Part shown: positions 18,295 to 25,023 of the stretch, piece by piece
Position numbering within the stretch: the first letter of the stretch is position 1
Layout: each line of letters begins with the position of its first letter
Assembly (NCBI RefSeq): GCF_008369125.1
Contig: NZ_VOAY01000004.1
Span: forward strand, 462,574-526,573
Length of the DNA stretch: 64,000 nucleotides
Direction of reading: 5' to 3'
Source: Allopusillimonas sp008369125
Lineage (GTDB): Bacteria; Pseudomonadota; Gammaproteobacteria; Burkholderiales; Burkholderiaceae_B
Made by a program: the position numbers and the translations under genes
The notes under the pieces: model-generated
Database searches by the model: none
What the model was told of the DNA's origin: nothing
What the model saw: only the letters and a program-made list of their open reading frames with translations

Positions 18295-19023
18295 TCAGGC
18301 TACGTGCTGTAAAAACTCGCGCAAGCGCTGGCTGGGCGGGTTGTCCAGCAATTCGCCCGGAGGCCCATCTTCGGCAATTTTGCCCTGGTCTATAAAAATA
18401 AGCCGGGTACCCACTTTACGCGCGAAACCCATTTCGTGCGTCACCACAATCATGGTCATGCCCTCTTCGGCCACATCTTGCATAACGGTCAAAACCTCAT
18501 GCCGCAGCTCGGGATCGAGTGCCGAGGTGGGCTCGTCAAACAGCATGAGTATGGGCCGAATGGCAAGCGCCCGGGCAATCGCCACGCGTTGCTGCTGTCC
18601 ACCTGACAATTCTCCAGGATAGCTATTTACCTTGGCTGCCAGGCCAACTTTGTCGAGCAAGGCCATGGCTTCCTCACGCGCTTTGGCCTTGCCAACACCA
18701 CGCGTATGCAGCGGCCCGAACATCACGTTTTCCAGGGCAGTGAGCTGCGGAAACAGGTTAAATTGCTGAAAAACCATGCCCGCTTCGCGACGCAGCTCAC
18801 GAACCTGTGCGCTCTTGCCACGTACACTCAGGCCATTGACCGTAAGGTCACCGTCTTCAATGGTTTCAAGCACATTAATGCAACGCAGCATGGTTGATTT
18901 GCCCGAGCCCGAAGGGCCAACAATAACAACGACCTCACCTTTATCGACGGTAAGGTCAATGCCATTGAGTACCGTTGTATCGCCAAACCGCTTAACGACG
19001 TTTTTGAATTCGACGATGCTCAT
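18295..19023 (-). CDS. glnQ: Polar amino-acid ABC transporter ATP-binding protein (GlnQ-like)
   Basis: ATPase of a polar amino-acid importer. Walker A GPSGSGKST, Q-loop VFQQFNLFP, signature LSGGQQQR and Walker B LMLFDEPTSALDPE are all intact; 242 residues is the usual length. It overlaps the permease gene by 4 bases. Substrate is inferred from the family as a whole, so the symbol is provisional. Confidence 0.88.
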   Translation of the reverse strand: MSIVEFKNVVKRFGDTTVLNGIDLTVDKGEVVVIVGPSGSGKSTMLRCINVLETIEDGDLTVNGLSVRGKSAQVRELRREAGMVFQQFNLFPQLTALENVMFGPLHTRGVGKAKAREEAMALLDKVGLAAKVNSYPGELSGGQQQRVAIARALAIRPILMLFDEPTSALDPELRHEVLTVMQDVAEEGMTMIVVTHEMGFARKVGTRLIFIDQGKIAEDGPPGELLDNPPSQRLREFLQHVA

Positions 19024-19892
19024 ACAATTTGCGTCCTGTGTTCAATAACTTTGAGCGCGAGCGCAATAATACCCGTGAGAATCAGATAAATCACAGCCAC
19101 GGCCCCCCAGATCTCCACTGCCCTGAAATTACCAGCGATAATTTCCTGGCCTTGCCTCGTAAGCTCGGCCACGCCAATTACAATAAATAGTGACGAGTCT
19201 TTAAGACTGATAATGCACTGGTTGCCCATGGCCGGAATCATGCGGCGCAGTGCAACCGGGCCGATTATGTATGCCAATATCTTGTAAAACGGCAGCCCCA
19301 TGGCCTGCCCCGCCTCTTTCAGGCCCTTAGGCACTGACAGCAGGCCTCCCCGCACAATTTCGGCTATATAAGCGCCCGAGTTGATAACCAGAGTAAAAAT
19401 GGCAGCCGGTACCGCTTCGATGCGCCATCCAAAAATAAGCGGAACAGCAAAATAAATAAACATGACCTGCACCACAATGGGCGTGCCGCGTATCACCAAA
19501 ATATACACTTGCGACAAAAAAGACAATGCAGCAGGTATGTATGAGGCAAAGCGCCAGATCAAGATAACGGCAACCAGCACCTGCATCGCCGTCCAGGCCC
19601 AACCCGGCACACTTAATATGGCACCCAGCCAGGCCAGCAGCTTCCACAAGAGTGTCAGCACAATCAGGGTGACAACCGCCACAGCAAGACTTTTCCAGGT
19701 AACCTGCACCCGCACATAGGTGGTTGTGACCCCCGTCAGAAAACCTATGGCTGTGCCACCAACGAGGCCCAGTAAGGTAATCTGAATGGTAAGCTTGGTA
19801 CCTTCCCAAAGGCTGGGCATTGCAGCCCAGATGACAGACCAGTCAAATTCCACGTTAATCGCCTTAAAAAGTGCAGAGCTGTTCTGCAGCAC
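19020..19892 (-). CDS. glnP: Polar amino-acid ABC transporter permease (GlnP-like) with extra membrane segments
   Basis: Permease of the HisM/GlnP family with the conserved coupling motif ending EAGQAMGLPFYKILAYIIGPVALRRMIPAMGN (only part is needed for recognition: EAGQAMGLP). At 290 residues it is about 70 longer than the common 220. The difference lies at residues 62-115, which add two hydrophobic stretches (SLAVAVVTLIVLTLLWKLL and WTAMQVLVAVILIW) between the first helix and the usual core. It lies between the glnH terminator and glnQ. Confidence 0.85.
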   Translation of the reverse strand: MLQNSSALFKAINVEFDWSVIWAAMPSLWEGTKLTIQITLLGLVGGTAIGFLTGVTTTYVRVQVTWKSLAVAVVTLIVLTLLWKLLAWLGAILSVPGWAWTAMQVLVAVILIWRFASYIPAALSFLSQVYILVIRGTPIVVQVMFIYFAVPLIFGWRIEAVPAAIFTLVINSGAYIAEIVRGGLLSVPKGLKEAGQAMGLPFYKILAYIIGPVALRRMIPAMGNQCIISLKDSSLFIVIGVAELTRQGQEIIAGNFRAVEIWGAVAVIYLILTGIIALALKVIEHRTQIV

Positions 19893-19907
19893 CGGTGTTT
19901 CTGAACG

Positions 19908-19943
19908 AAAAACGGCGACCCGGTGTTTTCACCCGATCGCCGT
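19908..19943 (-). terminator. Terminator between glnH and glnP
   Basis: On the minus strand ACGGCGA pairs with TCGCCGT around an inner GGTG/CACC stem, followed by five T, about 20 bases after the glnH stop. Such a partial terminator typically makes the binding protein more abundant than the membrane subunits encoded behind it. Confidence 0.65.
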
Positions 19944-19962
19944 ACAAACAAAAGCGACTCGA

Positions 19963-20727
19963 TCAATCGACCTTTGCGGCCTTGTCACCAAACCATTTGG
20001 TATACAACTCGTCATACTTGCCGTTATCGTGCAGAGCCTTGAGCGCCTTGTTTACCGTTGGCACGAGATCGCTACCTTTGGGGAAAGCAATGCCATAGTA
20101 GTCGCCACTTTTTAGTGCCCCAACAACCTTTACACGGCCCTTGCCACCCGTATTGGCGTAATACTGCACATTGGGCGTGTCGTGCACAACTGCGTCGACG
20201 CGGTTGGTCGCGAGTTCGAGAAATGCGTTGTCAATGTTGGGAAACAGCTTGAGCTTGGCCTGAGGCACGTTTTCTTTCAGATAATCGACAGTGGCTGTGC
20301 CTATTTTTACTGCCACAGTTTTACCTTCAAGGTCTTTGGCAGTTTTGATGTCGTTGGTCGCGTTATTGACCAGAATAGCCAGGCCGCTTTCATAATACGG
20401 GTCGGAGAAATCAATGACTTTTTTACGATCGTCACGTATGGTAATGCCGGCCAGCGCAGCATCAATGTTACCCGTCTGAAGGCCGGGAATAATGCCGTTG
20501 AAGTCCATGGGCTGCAGCTTGTACTTAAGGCCAGCCTCTTTGGCGATGGCGTCCCACAGATCAATATCGAAACCGGTGTACTTGCCGTCTTGCTTGAACT
20601 CAAATGGCACAAACGCCGTATCGGTCGCAACCAGCAGTTCCTTCTCTTGTGCCGAGACATGCATGGCAGGTAGCGCCATTGCCAGCGTCAAACCGACCAG
20701 TACAGCTTTGACTTTATTCTTGAACAT
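19963..20727 (-). CDS. glnH: Polar amino-acid ABC transporter periplasmic binding protein (GlnH-like)
   Basis: Solute-binding protein of family 3. From ATG 20727 the protein has 254 residues with a signal peptide (KVKAVLVGLTLAMALPAMHVSA) and the GlnH-like core FVPFEFKQDGKYTGFDIDLWDAIAKE, with TIRDDRKKVIDFSDPYY as ligand-site region. AGGAG precedes the ATG by 8 bases; 41 further upstream codons are open but have no such site. First gene of glnH-glnP-glnQ. Glutamine is the best guess for the ligand. Confidence 0.88.
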   Translation of the reverse strand: MFKNKVKAVLVGLTLAMALPAMHVSAQEKELLVATDTAFVPFEFKQDGKYTGFDIDLWDAIAKEAGLKYKLQPMDFNGIIPGLQTGNIDAALAGITIRDDRKKVIDFSDPYYESGLAILVNNATNDIKTAKDLEGKTVAVKIGTATVDYLKENVPQAKLKLFPNIDNAFLELATNRVDAVVHDTPNVQYYANTGGKGRVKVVGALKSGDYYGIAFPKGSDLVPTVNKALKALHDNGKYDELYTKWFGDKAAKVD

Positions 20728-20839
20728 AGAGGAGGCTCCTTTGCAAAAAGAGTATGGTAACCGAAAGCCATTTAAGGGCTGGCGGGAAAACCCTGCAAAA
20801 AACACCAAAAACGTGGCCAAACAAGGGTAATCCCGCAAT

Positions 20840-20883
20840 AAAAACAGCATGAACTGCCATCCGTGGAAGGCACTTCATGCTGT
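20840..20883 (-). terminator. Intrinsic terminator after metQ
   Basis: ACAGCATGAA pairs with TTCATGCTGT, then one mismatch and TGCC/GGCA, a 14-bp stem overall; on the minus strand it is followed by TTTTTATT. It lies 80 bases downstream of metQ and separates metNIQ from glnH. Confidence 0.75.
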
Positions 20884-20963
20884 ATGGGCAAACTGACACA
20901 TCTCGTATACCGGCCGCCTTGCCCTATTGGGCAAGGCCAAATCGTGCATTGCTCAAGAAAACA

Positions 20964-21752
20964 TCAAAATGCAGGAACAATCGCGCCTTTGTACTGGGTT
21001 TTGATAAATTCGCGGGTATCAGCGCTATTCAAGGCCTGGACCAGCTTTTTGACAGCCGGGTCATCTTTTTTTGCGGGCGTTGTCACAATGATATTGGCGT
21101 AAGGCGAATCAGCACCTTCTATGAACAACGCATCTTTGAGAGGGTTAAGGCCCGCCTCCAGCGCATAGTTGGTATTGATCAACGCAAGGTCAACGTCAGG
21201 CAATACACGGGGCAGTGTCGCTGCCTCAAGCTCGCGAAACTTAAGCTTCTTGGGGTTTTCGACCACGTCACGCGATGTAGCCAAAATATTGGATGGGTCT
21301 TTCAGCTTGAGCAGCCCCTCTTTCTGCAACAACAGCAACGCCCGCGCCCCATTGGAAGGGTCATTAGGCAGAGCAACCAAGGCTCCCTCTTTTAGATCAG
21401 CAATATTTTTGATTTTTGTAGAATATGCACCAAAGGGCTCGACATGAACCAGCCCCACGGTAACGAGCTTGGTGCCGTGCTCCTTATTGAACGAATCAAG
21501 ATAAGGCTGGTGCTGGAAAAAATTAACATCGATATGCCCATCGGCAACCTGTTGATTTGGCTGCACGTAGTCAGTAAACACTTTGATATCGAGTTCAACA
21601 CCCTCTTTGGCCAATATTGGCTTGACGTGTTCAAGCAGTTCGGCATGCGGAACCGGCGTTGCTGCAACGCTAAGTTTTTCGGCATGAACCGGGCCTGCCA
21701 GCACGGCGGCAATACCCAAGGCAAGGGCGGGGACGAATTTTTTGAGCAACAT
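20964..21752 (-). CDS. metQ: Methionine ABC transporter substrate-binding protein MetQ (NlpA family)
   Basis: Binding protein for methionine uptake. From ATG 21752 (AGGAG seven bases upstream) it has 262 residues: a signal peptide (VPALALGIAAVLAGPVHA) and an NlpA core with VDVNFFQHQPYLDSF-like motif (here IDVNFFQHQPYLDSF), ALPNDPSNGARALLLLQ and LALINTNYALEAG. There is no lipobox cysteine, so it should be a soluble periplasmic protein, unlike lipoprotein MetQ of E. coli. Third gene of metN-metI-metQ. Confidence 0.92.
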   Translation of the reverse strand: MLLKKFVPALALGIAAVLAGPVHAEKLSVAATPVPHAELLEHVKPILAKEGVELDIKVFTDYVQPNQQVADGHIDVNFFQHQPYLDSFNKEHGTKLVTVGLVHVEPFGAYSTKIKNIADLKEGALVALPNDPSNGARALLLLQKEGLLKLKDPSNILATSRDVVENPKKLKFRELEAATLPRVLPDVDLALINTNYALEAGLNPLKDALFIEGADSPYANIIVTTPAKKDDPAVKKLVQALNSADTREFIKTQYKGAIVPAF

Positions 21753-21771
21753 GAGCAACTCCTGAGTGAGC

Positions 21772-22431
21772 TTATTTGCGGTTCAGCCTGGCGACAAGCC
21801 TGTCGCCAAACACTTGTAAAAGCTGAACCATGACAACAAGAATGACAACCGTCACGACCATGACGTCTGTCTGGTAACGCTGATAACCAAATCGCAGGGC
21901 CAGGTCACCCAGCCCTCCACCGCCAATTACTCCTGACATCGCCGAGTAACCGACCAGCGCAATGGCGGTGACAATGACGGCCGCCACAATACCTGTGGTG
22001 GCTTCAGGCACCAGCGCCATCAATACGGTCTGGCGGGAATTCGCGCCCATGGCGCGGCAGGCTTCTGATACACCGGGATCAAGTTCGCGCAGGACATTTT
22101 CTACCAAGCGGGCAAAAAATGGGGCGGCGCTGGCCACCAGTGGGGGAATCGCCCCCTGCACACCCAGCGAGGTGCCTGCCAGAACGCGCGTGAACGGGAT
22201 CATGACGATGAGCAAAATGAGAAACGGCACGGAGCGCAACACGTTTACAACAAACGACAGCACATGATAAACCGGCGCGTTATCGAGTAACTGGTGCTTG
22301 CTTGTCAGAAACAGCACAATGCCCAGCGGCAAGCCAATGATGATCGTGAACAGCAACGAAAACCCTGTCATCAAGAAGGTATCTACGGTCGCTTCCCAGA
22401 TGAGCGGCCAGTCTACGTTTGAAAACATCAT
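21772..22431 (-). CDS. metI: Methionine ABC transporter permease MetI
   Basis: Inner-membrane subunit with about five helices; the coupling region SEACRAMGANSRQTVLMALVPEA (recognised by ACRAMGA) and MSGVIGGGGLGDLA are typical of MetI. ATG 22431 overlaps the metN stop (ATGA), giving 219 residues; upstream in-frame codons lie within metN. Confidence 0.94.
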   Translation of the reverse strand: MMFSNVDWPLIWEATVDTFLMTGFSLLFTIIIGLPLGIVLFLTSKHQLLDNAPVYHVLSFVVNVLRSVPFLILLIVMIPFTRVLAGTSLGVQGAIPPLVASAAPFFARLVENVLRELDPGVSEACRAMGANSRQTVLMALVPEATTGIVAAVIVTAIALVGYSAMSGVIGGGGLGDLALRFGYQRYQTDVMVVTVVILVVMVQLLQVFGDRLVARLNRK

Positions 22432-23438
22432 GCCCTGAGTACCTCGCATTCAACACCTTCGGAAGCAAACAGCGATTCCAGCTGCTGCAACGCCGACGAG
22501 GCGCCCTGTGCCGCGATCACAAGCTGGCCATAGGGCGTGCCCTTGATGCTGCCCACCGAACCCTGCAAAATGCTCAGATCAACGCTCAACTCGCGGCTAA
22601 CTCGGCTTAGCATGGGCTGCACAGTTGCGTCGCCCCGAAAACTAAGCCGCACCAGCCGCCCTTGCACCTGGTGCGCCATATCACGCCAACCCTCGGCGTC
22701 AATACCGCTTTCGGAAAGCAGAGACTGAGTAACCGGGTGCTGTGGATGCAGAAAAACATCTAGCACGTCACCTGCTTCAACAATAATGCCAGCATCAATG
22801 ACTGCTACCTTGTCACACACACTGCGTATGACATCCATGCCATGCGTAATGAGGACAATGGTGAGGCCCAGACGCTTGTTGATGTCGAGCAGCAATCGAA
22901 GAATCGACTGTGTGGTCTCGGGGTCTAGCGCTGAGGTGGCTTCGTCACACAGTAAAAGCTCAGGGTGGTTGGCCAGTGCGCGGGCAATGCCTACGCGCTG
23001 CTGCTGCCCGCCCGATAATTGGCGAGGATACTTGTTGGCATGATCGGTAAGCCCCACCAGGTCCAGCATCTCTTGCGCACGCTTAATCTGGCTGGCACGG
23101 TCAAGCCCTGCCAGCTTAAGCGGAAACCTAACGTTATCCAGTACGGTGCGTGAACGCAGCAGGTTGAAATGCTGAAATACCATGCCTACGCGATGCCGGA
23201 AAACACGCAACTGGGCGTCGTTGTACTGTGTAATGTCTTCACCGCTGACAACAACACGCCCCTGGGTTGGGCGTTCGAGCAGGTTAAGCATGCGGATAAG
23301 CGTGCTTTTACCCGCGCCGGAGCGGCCAATAATGCCAAAGATTTCTCCCTGAGCAATAGTCAGGTCGACTCCCGCCAGCGCATGCGAAACACGGCCTGGC
23401 GAAGCATAAGTTTTGTGGATGTTTTCTAGGAGGATCAA
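22428..23438 (-). CDS. metN: Methionine ABC transporter ATP-binding protein MetN
   Basis: ATPase with Walker A GRSGAGKST, signature LSGGQQQR, Walker B LLLCDEATSALDPE and a C-terminal NIL domain (about residues 260-336) that senses methionine and inhibits transport. Length 336 fits. The only available start is TTG at 23438, without a strong ribosome site. No SAM riboswitch-like structure was seen upstream. Confidence 0.94.
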   Translation of the reverse strand: MILLENIHKTYASPGRVSHALAGVDLTIAQGEIFGIIGRSGAGKSTLIRMLNLLERPTQGRVVVSGEDITQYNDAQLRVFRHRVGMVFQHFNLLRSRTVLDNVRFPLKLAGLDRASQIKRAQEMLDLVGLTDHANKYPRQLSGGQQQRVGIARALANHPELLLCDEATSALDPETTQSILRLLLDINKRLGLTIVLITHGMDVIRSVCDKVAVIDAGIIVEAGDVLDVFLHPQHPVTQSLLSESGIDAEGWRDMAHQVQGRLVRLSFRGDATVQPMLSRVSRELSVDLSILQGSVGSIKGTPYGQLVIAAQGASSALQQLESLFASEGVECEVLRA

Positions 23439-23668
23439 GATGACAGCTTTCAGGGAACAAGCGTATGCTACAAAAAAACGCCTGCCTAATTTAACATAAC
23501 AGATATTATCAAATTAGTAATTTCTTATAGCCCACAGACATATAAACCGTTGCGGGCATACCTTGCCAATAAGGCAGCACTTGCATCAGCCGCACGCTAT
23601 GCCTATGGTATGCAGTAACGGCGCAACCCATCAACAAAACATGCACGTAGACTGAGCATATTGCTGGC

Positions 23669-23697
23669 AAAAAAAAACCAGCCACGAGGGCTGGTTT
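23669..23697 (-). terminator. Terminator of tRNA-Lys
   Basis: AAACCAGCC pairs with GGCTGGTTT across a five-base loop and is followed by a run of nine T on the minus strand, just 12 bases beyond the tRNA 3' end. A textbook intrinsic terminator. Confidence 0.9.
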
Positions 23698-23708
23698 CCA
23701 AAACAGGT

Positions 23709-23784
23709 TGGTGGGTCGTGCGCGGCTCGAACGCGCGACCAACGGATTAAAAGTCCGGTGCTCTACCAACTGAGCTAACGACCC
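23709..23784 (-). tRNA. tRNA-Lys (anticodon TTT)
   Basis: A 76-base cloverleaf with acceptor GGGTCGT/ACGACCC, D arm GCTCAGTTGGTAGAGC, anticodon loop CTTTTAA, T arm with TTCGAGC and an encoded 3' CCA. The anticodon is TTT, so it reads lysine codons. It has its own promoter and terminator. Confidence 0.97.
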
Positions 23785-23799
23785 AACCGAAGAAGCGAG

Positions 23800-23828
23800 A
23801 TTATGAACGAATATTTTTCAGCTGTCAA
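23800..23828 (-). promoter_or_regulatory. Strong promoter of tRNA-Lys inside the divergent gene start
   Basis: On the minus strand a perfect -35 TTGACA (23828-23823) and a -10 CATAAT (23805-23800) are 17 bases apart, placing transcription start about 8-10 bases before the tRNA. The -10 box covers the ATG at 23803 of the divergent metallophosphoesterase gene. Confidence 0.8.
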
Positions 23829-24669
23829 ATCAAGCTGTGCAAATAGCCTATTTTGTCGGCTGCAGATTCTGTCAGACCTGCATTTGGGGGTGGCCGGCAT
23901 GGCTCATCCTCATACTGACGCAGACATAGTTATCCTGGCAGGCGACATCAGCCGACCAGCCCAGGCTATCGCCTGGGCACGCGATTTTGAACAGCCTGTG
24001 CTGTATGTGCCCGGAAACCACGAGTTTTATGGCAGCAATCTTCCTGACACCATCAAACAGCTAAAAGAACTGGCCAGTGGCACGCAGATCCATGTGCTCG
24101 ACAATGACGAAATCATCTTGGGCGGCGTTCGCTTCCTGGGCAGCACACTGTGGAGTGGCTTCAATCTTTACGGCTCAGGGCCGCGCCGTGAGCAAGCCAT
24201 GCAGAAAGCAGTTGAAATGATCCGTGATTTTTCTCGTATTGGTTCAAGTGAAAAAGCTGGCACCACGTTAACGCCTCTTGAAGTGGAGCGCGTCTTCGTA
24301 AAAAATTGCCAATGGCTTGAAAACAAACTATCGCAGCCTCACGCCGGGCCCACTGTGGTCATTACCCATCATGCGCCATCGACGAAAAGCGTGCATCCAC
24401 GCTTTGAATGCTCGCTGATCAACTGCTGCTTCGTGTCAGACAGCGACCACCTTATGAGCGCCGACCGCACAGCGCTTTGGATACACGGGCATACGCACGA
24501 CAGTTTTGACTATACGGTGAACGGCACCCGCGTAGTGTGCAACCCTCGTGGCTACGTACGCGACGACACAATAGAAAACGCCACCTTCAACCCCACACTA
24601 ACGATTGATGTACCACTGCAGGCTGCTGTTTTATCATCCACAGACAGCAAGGAAGGCGCCAAGGCATAA
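23803..24669 (+). CDS. Metallophosphoesterase
   Basis: Calcineurin-like phosphoesterase of 288 residues with the full metal-site series: SDLHLG, GDIS, GNHEF, ITHHAP and HGHTHDS. The substrate is unknown; bacterial members cleave phosphomono- or diesters, including nucleotides. The motif region starts at residue 20, so the first 18 residues may be a non-conserved extension, yet no other ATG, GTG or TTG is available before the core. The start codon overlaps the -10 box of tRNA-Lys. Confidence 0.85.
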   Translation: MNEYFSAVKSSCANSLFCRLQILSDLHLGVAGMAHPHTDADIVILAGDISRPAQAIAWARDFEQPVLYVPGNHEFYGSNLPDTIKQLKELASGTQIHVLDNDEIILGGVRFLGSTLWSGFNLYGSGPRREQAMQKAVEMIRDFSRIGSSEKAGTTLTPLEVERVFVKNCQWLENKLSQPHAGPTVVITHHAPSTKSVHPRFECSLINCCFVSDSDHLMSADRTALWIHGHTHDSFDYTVNGTRVVCNPRGYVRDDTIENATFNPTLTIDVPLQAAVLSSTDSKEGAKA

Positions 24670-24739
24670 CGTAAACTGCCTCAAACCCCCTGCCACGGCC
24701 TTTTCTTAGGCCTGACGCCCCTGCTGCAATGCCAGCGCC

Positions 24740-24976
24740 TAGAGCGCCTGCTGGGATTGCTGTGAGGGCGTTGTTTTGGAGAGTAATGTGGGAATCGCTG
24801 CTGGGATCATTGTAAGGATCGTTGCAGGGGATCAATGCTGGAATCCCGTAGAGATCGCTGCTAGGATCCCTGCTGGAATCGCTGTAGGGGTCGCTGCAGG
24901 AATGAATCGCTGTAGAGGTCGTTTCTAGGACCGCAGCAGGAACCGCCTTAGCGGTCGCTGCAGGAATGAAGCAGCT
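24740..24976. repeat. Degenerate 12-bp tandem repeat region
   Basis: The gap between the metallophosphoesterase and GH31-like genes (24670-25023) consists largely of about 17 imperfect units resembling GGAATCGCTGCA or GGGATCGTTGTA, some a few bases longer or shorter. In-frame stops interrupt translation on both strands, so it does not look coding. Confidence 0.75.
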
Positions 24977-25023
24977 GGGGAAGTCGTCAGTACTGCGGTA
25001 ACGACCATGCCCCCAGCACGCGT

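Noticed and set aside
23439..23500. SAM riboswitch before metN
   Set aside because: Too short a leader and none of the conserved stems could be drawn.
24587..24835. 82-codon minus-strand frame over the 12-bp repeats
   Set aside because: It overlaps the metallophosphoesterase end and the repeat units carry stops in the flanking continuation.
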